DNA of 64,000 nt, from positions 2,976,001 to 3,040,000 of the forward strand of contig MU271145.1 in assembly GCA_021432605.1 (NCBI GenBank), written 5' to 3'. The notes beneath the pieces are model-generated. The model saw only the letters and a list, made by a program, of their open reading frames with translations. It searched no databases and was not told the origin of the DNA. Below are positions 35,020 through 47,480 of this stretch, one piece after another; the first letter of the stretch is position 1; every line of letters begins with the position of its first letter. Source of the stretch: Coniochaeta sp. PMI_546 (Eukaryota > Ascomycota > Sordariomycetes > Coniochaetales > Coniochaetaceae). The position numbers and the translations under genes were made by a program.

Positions 35020-36144
35020 AGATGTTAGCTTGAGGTTTAGGTTCTTAGTCTCGTTTCTCCATAATATAGATAAATATATATGTAGAAGTGCGTAAATGGT
35101 AGAATTCATCTGAAAATTTTTTGTATGCGGTAGTGCATAGGTAGATTGTATATATATTGCTATGCTACGATGTTCAAGGGACCGCAACACAATGAATATC
35201 AAAGCATCACACATACTTTGGGAACGTGTCATTGTGAGAGTAGTGGTTTGTATTCGGGCAGATTGCTTCGCGCAGTATCTATACACACTCCCTCCGCGCG
35301 ATCGTGTCCGGCGACAGGAAAAACACTGACATGATAAGGAAATACAGAGAGACGAGACATTGTCAATCTTGTGCCGTTGAAATGACCACTCCCTCATCCT
35401 CTGCCAGATGTGGCCGTCGACACGTATGCTGGTGAGAAATCTCCCGTAGCCCCCCTGAACGACCGGACAAGAGACAACCCTTTCTATCATTGAAGGGTTT
35501 TCCCGTTGTCTAGTAAAACCATCTCCACCCACCGGCACAAAGAAACAAAGAAAGAAAGAGCGGGCAGGCGGTAATGCGGCACCAAGGGAATGCGAGAACA
35601 GCTCGGCAGCAGGTAAGCACGCCAGCAGAAACAGTATATTGAACAAGATATCCGGACGAGGGTCGAGAACCGAATGATGTAAGAGGAGAGGGTCCGATGT
35701 CGTCCTGACGATAGGCGAGCCGGACCAGGTCGATGAGGAGGCGATTAATAAAGTGGTAGTGGTGCCGTAGCTAATGAAACACGGAGAAAGAGAATCCAAT
35801 CCAACATGGACCAGCCAGCCGTCTGCAGATATTAGGTTTGCGCACAGGAGCGCAGCGTGGCCCATTCCAACTCCGTTGGACCAATATGCGAATCCGGTAT
35901 TGTTGCCAAACCCTTACCCCCCGTATTGCCGGTAACCGTGGAAGGAAATGCGACGCAAATCAGACGAAGTTGGATTCAAGGAAACCGACGCAAGACCGGA
36001 AAGACATCCTGAGCGCCGAAAAGGAAAAGAAACCAGATGAAGTGCAAGCCGGCGAGACGCAACAGGTATATGCCCAGTGAACGACCAGACCCGCGTCTCC
36101 CACCCTGGTTCAAACAACAAAAGAAATCATCATCGTCGTCGAGC
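35020..36144. other. 3' spacer between TEL1 and the zinc-finger gene
   Basis: The genes converge. The AT-rich ATAATATAGATAAATATATATG run just past the TEL1 stop is a likely polyadenylation region. I see no coding ORF; the long reverse ORF through the stretch has no recognisable content. Confidence 0.55.
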
Positions 36145-38720
36145 TTAATACACGCTATCCTCGTCGGCCCCTTGCGAGGTCATTGAAGGCGTGGAGACGT
36201 TGGAGGATGCTGCAGGGTCATCCACATAGCCGACCAAAGCCTGAGAGTGCAGCCGGAAGGCCTCGCCCATGAGTCGGGTGATTCTAGTGCAAATGTTAGC
36301 CTATGATGCCCACATAAAGTCCGAGACACTAAACTTACCCCCAGACCACGACTTCATCAAGCATTGAGCCCCAGAGTCGAGCAACAACTGAGCTCAACTG
36401 GGAGGTATACCCGTCGTCCAAGTCCTTGACCAAGAGTTGGCGGACCTTGTTATACATGACAAGTTCTTCCTCTGTAGCCTGCTCCTCGTCATGTTCCAGA
36501 CGATAGAGCCACAGACTCAAGATGATCATGAGATCAAGACCGCATAGCGGGTGCTCGATGCTCCAATTGGTGGGCGAAGTTCGGGCAACCCAGCGAACTC
36601 CCTGTCGCACAGCCGTTTCAACGCAGTTGTAGCACTCCTCAATAACCTTGATCATCTCGCTGGAGCGCTTGACCTTGTCACGGGCGTTCGACATAGCCGC
36701 CGCCACCTCGTAGGAATCGTGATACCGGAGGGCTTCCTGAACAGCCTTGAGATCTACCTCCAGGCGAGCGCGCGCGTTCCGAAACATTGCCTTGGCGTTG
36801 AAGATCAGCGGATGACCTTTGTGCGGCGCACTGAGCGGCACGGCAACGATCTCAGGCTCGCAGAGTTCAAGGGACTTCTCCCAAGTCTCGAGAGCCAACC
36901 TGAGCTTGTACTCCGTGACAACATCTTGCAAGGCCTCCGGGCTACGCTTGTGATACCAAACCTCCAAGAAGAGTGCGTTGATCATGACTCTGGTGGCAAA
37001 GGCGCTGTACTTCAGTGTCTCGCCCTGGAAAAGGTTGTCGTGGGCTTCCATAAAGGTGACACTAGGAGAAACCTTGAGATGATCTTGCCAAGCAGCCTCA
37101 TCTGTGGCTTTGAGGTTCCACAGTGCCTCAGTGGACGGCAACTGGACATCCTCAAACTCGTTGAAGCTGATCGCCGGCGTGTGGTTATAAGTCAGCGTGA
37201 GCAAACCAAAGAAGATGTAGACTGCATAGTAAGTACGCCTGCAGCCCTCATCCTCAACCCACTCAGCGCGCGTCGGAGAGCGACCTTCACGGGCCTCCTG
37301 CCTCAACTTCAACTCGTACCGGTTTCCAGCTACCATGTTCGCCAAGAGACTCTTGATCGAACATGCCCATTCTAGTCCTTTCGGGTCACCGCTCCAGCTG
37401 GCAAAAATCATGTTGAGCAGAGAGGCCTGCATGGTCCACAGGGGGCACCTGCGTGAGCTGAAGTTTTCTTTGTTTTGCAAGAATTGGTTGACCAGGATCT
37501 TCGAGCCGATGTGAAGCGTGTAGGCCTGTTCCTGATCGAAGGCATACAGAGCGCCAATGGAAAGAACAGCTAGAAGCAGCGCCGGCGATGATGCAGTAGG
37601 CTCGAAAGATGCTGGATGCAAAAATGGGAGATGATGGTGAAACAGCCCGAAGTATGTCGCAAGGTAACGGTTCAACGAAGGCAGGTTGGGAAACTGGAAG
37701 CCTGCTGGAATTGAGCTGTCGGTATCGCTGTTACGGATGCTATCGAGGATCATGATCCGTTCGTCATCGCTGGCGACTTGAGGGGCCTTCAAACTCGGGG
37801 TAGACTGGTCAAGGGGGCTCTGAGTACGATGAGTGGCGAAGGGCGACTGAACAGTCGAAGTGCCGGACGCGGACGTGGGAGCAGAGTCGATCATAGCCTG
37901 GAGGGCGGGCACAAGACCACTGATATTCTGACCGTTCATGGGCGGCAACTGGTGCGAATGCGGATGCGCTTCGAAAGATCCGCCGACACTCGAGCTCATT
38001 GAGGGGGCCTTCGGTTGTGCTGTCGACATGAAGCCATCCCACTGCGGTACGGCACCGGGCGGATAGGTTACCGAGTGATCCATCATGGACGAATCGTTCT
38101 GGGAGAAGGCCATGTCGGAGCTGGCGTCGTACGAGCTGTCATTAGCAAGCTGGGCGGTAGCTTTGTGATGAAGGTCAGCGACGAGCATGGCAGCAGTTTC
38201 GACGTCGAAAATACCGTCACTACTGGCTTCTATCTGCTCAAGCGCCGATGTGTCGATGGCGATTGAGGACTTGGCTGGTCCGCTGACGCTCCTAGCCTTG
38301 GGACCTCCGCGCCGCTTGCCGTCGCTGTGGAGCGGAACACCTCCATCCTTAGCATGCACGGTTCGATCATGGCGGAGGAGAAGGTCGCGCCGCACAAAAG
38401 TGCTTCTGCACTTCTGGCACTTGAAAGGGCGCTCCTTGGTATCTGCAGCGATGTCATGTTAGCAATTTGGTCCCCTGAGTCATATGGACCTTCTGGATGA
38501 TTGGAACATGGTGTGATACCACTATGATGGGTTCATATCACAAGGTGAAAGGGCACGTACGTGATCGCTCATGTCTGCTACGATGCTCGCTTCTACTGAA
38601 GGCCCGATGGCAGAATTGGCACTTGTACTTTCGTTCTGGCACGAGAGAGGGCTTTCGCGAGGCCGGTGTTGATGCGGCGTCGGGAGCAGGTGGAAGGACA
38701 GCAACGCTTGCGCCCGGCAT
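36145..38720 (-). CDS. C2H2 zinc-finger transcription factor with Fungal_trans domain, Adr1/AmdX-like
   Basis: Probably a nuclear DNA-binding regulator. Exons in coding order are 38720-38561, 38442-36339 and 36283-36145, giving 800 residues. The start is fixed by an in-frame stop 12 codons upstream. Two tandem C2H2 fingers lie at residues 34-54 and 62-83: finger 1 uses Cys34, Cys37, His50 and His54; finger 2 uses Cys62, Cys65, His78 and His83. They are joined by TKERPF, a near-canonical linker. The 118-nt first intron splits the codon of His54, so an unspliced message would lose the finger. The second finger (VRRDLLLRH) resembles yeast Adr1 (TRRDLLIRH). A region rich in Ser, Gln and Pro follows, then a Fungal_trans-type domain with EGCRRTYYAVYIFFG. 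Adr1 controls alternative carbon use in yeast, but the target here is not known. It is divergent from the gene-poor island. Confidence 0.85.
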
Positions 38721-41700
38721 CTTGAATGTCTTGTCGCGTTTCTTGCACGTTTACTCGAACCTCGAACTCGAGCTCGGATAACGGTGATCGGATAGGTCGG
38801 AGGGAACTCGTCTCTTTTTCAGGTTCTGAATCCACTCGCGTTCGATAACAGCGACAAGTTGACAACGGCTCTCGGAAAGTCTACTTGACAGCTCTCAGAC
38901 GATGGTTGAATACCGCCTGACTCCTCGCTCGCGCGCGCTCCCGTGGGGTTTAAAGTGTGTCTTGTTGACTTTGAGAAGTGATTCTGCTCATTTGTGGTGC
39001 TAACCTGGTCATGGAAAGAGTGGGATAAGGGTTTGTGATTAAGATGGCCTGCAGACCAAATAAGTTCAGATGAAGGGGTTCGTCCTGCTATCCGAGCAAG
39101 GACTATTAGTTGCGCTGGGCTGTCTGGCGGTGATGCTTCACGACGTGGAATCGGGTGTTGATGGAAAGTTGATTGTTGGGAGAGGGGAAGTTGAGCTGAG
39201 CGGAAGTGGGAAAATAAAAGGAGGGGAAATTTTTGGGCGAGGGCAGCGATGAAGGGAGGGAGGACGGACCAGCGCAATATTTGGGGGGTGTGGGTGGACG
39301 GAGGGGGGCAGCAGGGTGGGCTGGTGGCAGGAAACGCGAAGGAAAGAGCAATCCTTCACTGTGAGGAAGGTGGGTTGACTTGTGCCAAACACACTGATTT
39401 GTGCAAAATGAGGGGATAACCGAAGCTATCCCACAGTGCGCTTGACAGTGTGCCGCATTACTCCAGTACAAGCCAGAAATGGATGCTCAAAAGGGGGTGG
39501 GGCGATGCCCTGAGAGCTCGCTGATGGCCACTGACGACAAACGCTGAAATGAGTTGCAAGGTGCTGTCGGAGCTCCTGGAGCTGTGCAAAGACCCGACAC
39601 AGTACGAATAAGGTACCTGTCTTATCAACCCAGCAAAAGCAGCGAGTGAATTAGAGCAACGCTAATTCGGGCTAGCGGCTCCAGCGCACACGAGACATGG
39701 CTGGGGTACAGGATACCTCTGCCAATGATAAATAGAATTGCGGTTCCCACTCAGTCACAAGCGCATTTTAGGCCACCTAAGCAGCAGCTGAAGTACCTGC
39801 GACCTCTAGTGGGGTCGTATCAAGTTGGATGGCCCCGCCATTCGCCTGCATGCATTCCTGTCGCCCTGTTTGCTTCTTGAATTTATATCCGTCCAGTTGA
39901 ATGGGCTGTTGTTCTTCTGCTTCAAAGGAGTCGTTGGTTGCTACTAGGGTCAACTGTGATGTTAGCTTACCATGGTAAGTGACACTTCCCACAGAGCGTC
40001 GTTTCTGATCCCCTCAACGTGAAGGCACCTCGGGTATCACGATTCGCATCTCAGTGTGGTACGGTTGTCTTGTCGTCGCGTCCAGTGCTCTACATGTTCT
40101 TATCGTATTTTGAGCTTGTGAATTATTGTAAATACTAAGGGGACCATGCTAGAATCACAAAATATCAGGTATCGTATTTGTTGTAAATTCGCTGTTTTCT
40201 ATTCAGAGCTACTTTCGTTCCAACGCGAGTTTTGTTTTCCCTTGTATCTCCTAGCGACTCTCTAATCGTATAGTCATATTTTTCTGGCTTGTAAGTTGGA
40301 GTGAAGCGGAGGTTCATTCGTGTTCGAGGACAGCTTTTAATGAGAAGATAGTGTGTATAACATTCTGTTGACCAAACGAGACTAGTAAACTGTGTCTGGC
40401 CTGCATAGGGAAGGGTTATGCGGTCAAACGTGAGGCTGGTTCACGCTCACCATAGGTCTTCTCGCCCAATGCTTCCAACCTGCCAATCGCCTGGAAAGAT
40501 ACCTCAACGGCGGGCAGTTCTTTTTGACTGTCTGAGTTATCTTGCCTGGCGCATATTGATGGGCTTGGAAGTCGTGTACTAATGAACCAATGCCGAACAC
40601 AGACAGCTTGAACAACGTCAAGGGATCGATAGCGGGGCAAGACCTCCAACAAAAAGTGAGGGGTTAGAGTTGTCCACCACCTCGGGTCATCTTCCGGGCT
40701 ATGGTCTTCCTGAAGCCTAACACCAAGAAGTCACAAGCTAGTGTACAATACTTGAACACTGCGTGTGTGCGCCTTTGCTGCAAGAACATCCAAGAATGCT
40801 CTCTCCAACACCGTTTGCGCAATCCGAGGCCACCTGACAAAAGACCAATGAATCTGTTGGCTGTCCTTGATTCGCAGTCTTCAGGTCGGCCATGGGCCAC
40901 AAAGTCTCTGGCAGCGGGGAAGATGTGGGTTTGCCCCACGCTTTAGTGACTGATTTAGACCACGTACACTAAGCAGCTTTGGTGATGCAAATGGCACGGG
41001 ATAGCTCCATGATGTCGCGACAGCAGCATTCAGCTCGGATGGAGCCAAATTTCATTCCACGATACTACGACATCCTCGTCATCTCGATCTCAAGCTGGAG
41101 ACCCGCGGCATCATGGCACAGTGCGACGAATAGCTCAAGCCGCCGGGTTATTGCTATTAACATCCTGGAATTCCCACGAAGCAACGAAGTGCTGCATTTT
41201 GCTTTGCCCTTGCGACTATCGAGCGATTAGCAGGAGATCTGTCCACAATGCCCCTATTTGATCGAGGGTGCACAATACTTTCTGACCGAATCAAATCTAA
41301 TCAACAGAGACTGTATACTGCACGACCGGCACACTTGATGCTAGAAATGGCCTAGTGTCGTAGATTATCCGCGACGGGGCACCCGGAACGGCTCGCTCAC
41401 AGCTTCCTTCTGAAGACGTATGCACAACGACACAAACGCGACACGTCAAACACCAACGAAAGCACGAGCCGTTAGACGAGTGAAAACTTTTCATTCATAC
41501 GGTCCGAGATCGATGTCTTAAAAAAGACCTCGGCGATTTTGGGACAGGCAAATTGAGACGGGATGGACCGTAGCTTTATTGGTAATATCCAGAAGGATGT
41601 ATTCCCCTGGATATTACGAACTACACGTAATTGCACCCAAAACTGGCCCTGGAGTACTGCTTGGTTTTTCTTGCAATCACTGCAACGGAAGCCAAACCCG

Positions 41701-42134
41701 ACTGGATACTTACCATAGGAGCACCCTTACCGGACCAGACCCAGTATTTCCCAGCAGACTGGCAAATGACTGGATCATGCACTCTCGATTTTCGGGGCAC
41801 CCAAGCCCGGCTTTCTGTGGGAGCATCGGCCAGGAGGACGACTCGTTCCATCGAACCACCCAACCCATCGAGCCACAACGGAAATGAGGGGTGATAACTT
41901 TGACGAGGGCTTGCTTGGTATATGCTACAAGCCTAGGAGAGCCCCACCAGACATTGAGCCCACTTCAGCAGATCAGTTGGCGACCACGTCTTTTAGCAGA
42001 TTGTTCGAAGCTCCCGAGTCACATGCATAGCTGTTGGTTGAGAGGCGTAACAATACCAGTAACTACAAAGATGCGTTGTCCTCCTCTGAAATGGGAGAAG
42101 CTCAACCTCAGACTCTTGACCAGCAGCAAAAACC

Positions 42135-42166
42135 TGCCCCTCATCGATTATTTATGTTGAGGGGCA
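42135..42166. repeat. Perfect 9-bp inverted repeat with 14-base loop
   Basis: TGCCCCTCA (42135-42143) pairs exactly with TGAGGGGCA (42158-42166) around an AT-rich loop. Its arms carry the same TGAGGGGC core seen through the island. It could be a dimer-binding site, or a terminator-like hairpin if transcribed. Confidence 0.5.
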
Positions 42167-42980
42167 CAAATCTCATACTGTGTGTGGTAACTCTCAACTC
42201 GCGAAATTTCCACAAGCCGGACGAGTTTCTCGGACCCAAATCTACACGTGTAGCCTGCACTGCTGGGGCCTGAGCAAAGGCCGGCTTCCTCTGCCCTGGT
42301 CACCGGTCAATTCGTCCCCTGTAGCCTTGTCGCCGGCCGGCTTTGGCGTCGTATTTAGGAAAAGCCCATAGCATCCTTGGCTGCGAACTGGCAAGGCCGG
42401 GAAATGAGGGGCAAACTCTTCCATGTCTTGCTCAACGGACAATAACGAGACAGGTGCAGTTGCTGCTCCTTATTGTTCGAGCGCTGCGGTTCCAGAATCA
42501 AAGAAGCACTAATCCAAACACTCCAGTTGAGACGATCATCGCGCATTCGAGACCGCAAACTTACAATTGGTGCATGTCCTTCCTGTGCTGCAAACGGCTT
42601 TTACTCGGTATCTACGGGTACATGCACCTTGTTGCCCCTGTTGATCATGACAGCCTAACATCACGCCTCCGATCCTGGACGCGAACCAATTTGGCGGTTT
42701 CTGCTAGTGCACTCCGCGGCAGCGTTCCGAGAGCCACTTTGCCCCACGTGCTTTTAGCGACGAAGGTCCACCAGTTACCGTCAAGTTGGATCCTTGGACA
42801 ACATGGCAGGCATGGCTGGTAAGCCTTCTTGTGTCAGAGACGTGCTAGGGCAGGCTGGCAGCCCGGGCGGTTCCGCCACCATGCGAAAGCCTTGCACGTC
42901 ATTCGAAACCAATAACTATCGCGCTGGTCCAAAGATTGTTCAACTACCATAGTAAATGTGGTTGGCGAACTCCTGGCGAC

Positions 42981-42995
42981 AAAAAAAAAAAAAAA
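42981..42995 (+). repeat. Homopolymer of 15 A
   Basis: A run of 15 adenines in the gene-poor island. It could be the tail of an old retroposed copy or simple slippage. I found no target-site duplication that would settle it. Confidence 0.7.
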
Positions 42996-44547
42996 GGAGA
43001 AGTCGATGTCCTAGTCTGGGAGGACAGGCACTCACCGACTGCCGAGGATATTTCTCCCAAGCCGGACATCAAGGTCCATGATAACTGCTACCTCAACTTG
43101 TCGGTGAAGACGCATGACTTTGCATGACAACTCCATACGATGGGCTAAAACATGCAACAAGGTCTTGACCGCAACTTCTCCTCCATCAGAAGCTTTTGAC
43201 GACCTGTTTGCACATCATCGTCGCATTGTGTTTTCGACTTCAGACTCCATTAGTGGATGGATCATGGGATGTGTGCTTCTCTACTGCGGGATGCAGCATC
43301 AAGCGCATGGCGATCGCCATTTGGCCAGAAGTTGGGCTCCACCGATCAGAGGATTACAGGCTTTCGGCGAGTGTCATTGACTGCCAGGTATCGCGTACCG
43401 TATGCCGGACCAGTCCAATGACCTCTCGGGCTCCTGTCCAATATCTTTGTCACGAGAACGAAGAACCAGAACTTTTCCAAAGATACCGGACGCCCGACTT
43501 TCGGGTGGTAGGATCAGGTGTTGATGAGCCGTTGCTGTGGCTACCAGTTCTACCCGCCCGCTCGACGATCTGAACGCGTGGGACCATCAAGGAGATCCTC
43601 AAGAGGCTTCATACTCTTCCTCGTGCTGAGGGGACCGCACGTACCAACCAAGCGAGCTGCTTCGAGCTTCATGGATTCATTCATACCATCTTCACTGCCC
43701 ACTGCGAAGTCTACCAGAACAAGTGTCAAGCGACTTCTTCACAGCGAAACAGAGCACTAACGCGATTAACCATCTGGAATTGCGGAAAGTTCTTCAAGAG
43801 GTGAAAAGCTCGTTTCGTCGCGTCTCGTTTGGTTTCATTCCATGGAATCACGCATCTAATACCCGGAGTAAACTGAAACGCGGCGGTAGGGTGGAGCAGA
43901 CTCAAACGTGCTTCAGACCCTTTCTAGAACCCTTCCTATTATGCTCTGTCCACATCAGATACTACCTTCCTCATCTTACACCTACATATTCACCCCGTGG
44001 CCTCATGAGCCGTCTTAACCGATCGCAGTTCTCTTCTTGGTCGCAGCAAGGCGTGATAGGGCAAATGCTCACACCTAGGGCGATATGAGAGACCTCACGA
44101 ACTGACGGCGAGATCGCACTCACGTATTCGTCCAGAAGACACCGTCGAATAGCTCGCCCACGGTATTTCTGGGGGGATACCAGACCTGACTATTCCCATG
44201 GAGATTTGAGATCTCTCAGTCCGATGGATTGTCATCCCAGCGGCCAGTCCGGGGGTTCAGGCGGGGAGTGCGTCGAGAAGTCAAGTAAGGGTCGGAGAGG
44301 AAGTCTGACTTCAGTGATTCCTACCAGTATACAACGGATATGTGAGAGTGGCACGCCGTCATCACTTGCTCGTGATCTTCACCCGGTAGCGGCGCCCCCT
44401 TATTACCTCTTATCGCTGTTTCAGGGAAACCAGACAGGTGACCGACCAGCAATAAGACTCTCATCGGATGTCGCTGTGTTGGTAAGGTGGTCTTCGACAG
44501 TAACATTCGCTTGGCGAGGATGGACTAACTGCTCCCCTTGTTTCCTG

Positions 44548-44562
44548 TTTTTTTTTTTTTTT
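44548..44562 (+). repeat. Homopolymer of 15 T
   Basis: A run of 15 thymines, 1.55 kb from the 15-A run and so facing it. No duplicated flanks were found. Confidence 0.7.
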
Positions 44563-46127
44563 GCGACATGGCATCGTACCAGCATGGAAGAAGCTGAAGA
44601 GAAACCATGGACTACTTTGACTGAGGGCTGTCATAATATGATGGCATGTATCCCGCTCATCGGTGTATAGTTCTGAAAAGGGGAAGATCTCAGATGTCAG
44701 TTAGATGTGAGCTGGAAGGGTGGTGCTCCAGTATTACTGAGAAGCCCAGGCTTACTTTTCCCAAGGGCGACCAGATCAACCGGATGCTATGTAATGAGTT
44801 CAGGTCGGCTAACTGGCCAGCAGCCTGGCACAATATTGCTCAGCAGACGTTCGAGAAACCGCTTCAGGGTAATAAAGATCACATGGGTTTCTTCATGATG
44901 GTTGTTAGTTCTGATCCCTCGGTGTGAACTTGAGGGAATGAGCCACTACTGCTCCTCACTTTTATCTACTACAGTATGCCTCCTCGACCCGGGTGGTCAT
45001 AGTCAAGCGTTGAATACATGAATCAAGCCTGATGAGATCACCAGGGGCCTCGTTCCGTGACCATGGGTAGAGCAAAGAGTGCACCTCGCTCATTTCCTGT
45101 CACGGGACTGCGCTCATACGCGACGCGTGGACTTCTTCAAATTCCTTCTATCAAGGAGATGTGCCGGGCCCCCCACGGTAAACACCAGCACGGATGACAA
45201 GTTCATTCCAAGTTGTCCGTCATGTTGGAAAAAAGCATGGCTTTCGTGGGGGTCTATCGGTCTTGATTCCTGAACACCTTCTCGAACAGTTCCAGAGAGC
45301 AGGGACCGGAAAGCATGCCCGAGGTCTTTGCTGCTTGGTGCGCCCCCAAATAAAAACGTCATTTCCCAGCTATACGGTTCTTGGATAGCGCGAGACTGCG
45401 TCTCAGGCCCGAAAGAGGAAGGAGGCTTCGTACGTTGAATGTCAACTCCATAATCGAGGGCTGCTTTTCTTTTTAACTAGGTGTTGTGATTCCCCAAAGA
45501 CAATCTTAGCTCCTGACTCTGTCAATTACCGGTATACGCACCTTTGGACTCGTGGCCGACACGTTCTTGGCCAGTAGCAAGACACAAGAAATGAGAAATA
45601 TCTTGACCATCTTGGCATCACTTCGGTGGCCGGGTCCCCCACCTGCTAACCCCTAGACCTGCCCCTGAACGCCACGACAAGCCGGTGGCTATCAAGATTG
45701 GTGACGACGTTTGGGCTGAAATCCCGTAACACAGGATGGTGTCGCACGGCGGCTAGCCGTTCGTGTTTTTTCGTGTCTCTTGATCCATTGAATGACCTTA
45801 TCGTCGCTCGTAGATGCCGTGGTAGGCAATATCGCACTTTTCGAGAAGGAGATATCTTGATAGGGAATCAACGCCGACCCTCGCGAGAGTGGCAGCTTTG
45901 CAAGGGTCCCTTTCCCAGGGTCCCCTCCAAGTTCCGAAGGAAGGAAAGGAGAAAGTTCTAGCGCGGGGCTTGGGGGGGGACAACTTTGCAGGGATTCAGA
46001 GACACTCCGACATTGCAGATTCGACTTGTGGGCAGCCATAGCTCTTCTTTAGCTCGTTGTGACTGTGATGAAGGCTTCGCTTCACGGTAGATGGCACAGG
46101 GACGTTTGAGGGGCTGGGCTGGATAGG

Positions 46128-46655
46128 TCAAAACTGCAGCATTTCTGAGTATCGCCCCGGACGCATTCCGTGGTCGCTGGACAAACCTGATGACAATCTG
46201 AAGCAATCCGCAACTTTCTCGCGGCTTAACCGTCGATATGAGGGGTCTGGCTTGGCATTTGCTTTCTGGAGGATGCCCCTCATTTTGCGTTCCACGATGA
46301 ACCCTGTTGGAGCAGCAGGAGCCATCCGCCTCGCTGATCGATGGTCATATGCAGCAATGGCCGTGCTAGTGAAAATGGTGACGACCATAGTTTGGCTGGT
46401 AACAAGATCAGAGGTTAGGCGATCGAGATCTCGAAAGGAGTTTTCAATGGTCTCTATGTTCGCTAGTGGTTCGTTGTCGTTCTGCAGAACCCTTGTGACG
46501 GGAAATTTGAGATAGATTACACGTGTACATAGTAAATGCGACTGTCGAAGGGAGTCGTCAACCTTTCCGGCAAAGCACCTACAACAAATCCCGGACATCA
46601 GGACTGTACTGTGTACTTGGAGCAAGAAGAGGTGCCCGGTTGTGGGTTGATACAT
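46128..46655 (-). CDS. Doubtful hypothetical ORF of 175 codons
   Basis: The frame starts with a true ATG and has a middle part with protein-like amino-acid order (for example ETIENSFRDLDRLTSDLV and FTSTAIAAYDHRS), which could form amphipathic helices. I recognise no family, and the N-terminal 50 residues look like noise, with many Cys and His. There is no signal peptide and no obvious promoter. It may be an exon of an unseen gene, a relic, or chance. Confidence 0.18.
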   Translation of the reverse strand: MYQPTTGHLFLLQVHSTVLMSGICCRCFAGKVDDSLRQSHLLCTRVIYLKFPVTRVLQNDNEPLANIETIENSFRDLDRLTSDLVTSQTMVVTIFTSTAIAAYDHRSARRMAPAAPTGFIVERKMRGILQKANAKPDPSYRRLSREKVADCFRLSSGLSSDHGMRPGRYSEMLQF

Positions 46656-47480
46656 GTGTGAGGTGGCCGGCCGGGGAAAATGCTGGGCGCCATGATCCGT
46701 GCAGGTCCGTGGTCTGCTTCCACCTTCGCTTGTCTTGCAGCCGGCGTGCAGAACGAAGGACCCATCTTCTGCTGGTTCGTAAGGTAACCTTGAGGTCCGT
46801 CTGAGCTACTTATCAGATGATTGCCTCGAGTAACGTTTGGTGGAAGAAGCAGTGGTGGGTAAGCTAGACGCTTTCCTCAAGGTGCCCGAATAGTTGCGAG
46901 TCTTGCAGATCAATCACGGGCCATGGACGGAGTTACTGCGTAGCAGATGGTACCGTATTCGTTTGTGCCTCTCTCCGGCTTTCCCTTGCAACTTGCCTTG
47001 CAGTATCATGTCTGCCTTCTTGCCTGTTCACGCCCGCTGCGGGTGGACGAGTTCGATGTCGCGGGCAACTCCTTCCTCAAGCACTGGGTTAAGGGTCCAC
47101 CACGAAGGTAACTACTTAAGGTAAATAAGGTAGCAGGAGATTAGGCCTGAGTGGATCCAGTCATGGAAGTTCAGTTGCAAGTCTCTCGTCGATACCGACT
47201 TCAACGGTTCCTTCTGTTGTCTTACACCCCTAACTCAGGCGGTGGATTGTCGATTGTCCAGCTAAGGTAAGTAAGGTATAGAACATGTTCAGGTGTGCAG
47301 GTGTGCAAGCGTTTGTACATAGTATACACATTAGATATTTCCTATTTCTCAAAAGGTACGTACAAAACCTCTTCCGTGAGTGGATGCCCACCATTTTGTG
47401 TGCGCTTGGATGACCCTTGCAAGCCCAAGCGCGAGCCAACGAGAGGCTCTGGCGCTGCCCCAACTTTTGGAAAAGACTAC

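Larger units (their letters stand above)
39406..46285. repeat. Dispersed motif AAATGAGGGG, four copies
   Basis: Exact copies lie at 39406-39415, 41882-41891 and 42403-42412 on the plus strand and at 46276-46285 on the minus strand. Shorter relatives (ATGAGGGGC, TTGAGGGGC, ATATGAGGGG) occur at 42136-42145, 42157-42166 and 46236-46245. AGGGG is the core of the yeast stress-response element, but here the conserved part is longer. Confidence 0.5.
38721..47480. other. Gene-poor island of about 8.8 kb
   Basis: The first few hundred bases should be the promoter of the zinc-finger gene. For the rest I find no ORF with convincing coding character, no RNA gene I can name and no recognisable mobile element. 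What it does hold: four copies of AAATGAGGGG, a 9-bp perfect stem (42135-42166), a 15-A run (42981-42995), a 15-T run (44548-44562), TAAGGTA words near 39608, 47125 and 47260-47280, and one doubtful 175-codon ORF (46128-46655, minus). It may be degraded sequence, regulatory DNA or house an unseen noncoding RNA. Confidence 0.55.

Noticed and set aside
41631-41894. 87-codon frame that reads like a small secreted protein (hydrophobic start LEYCLVFLAITATEA)
   Set aside because: There is no ATG: it begins with TTG right after a stop codon, and I found no plausible upstream exon.
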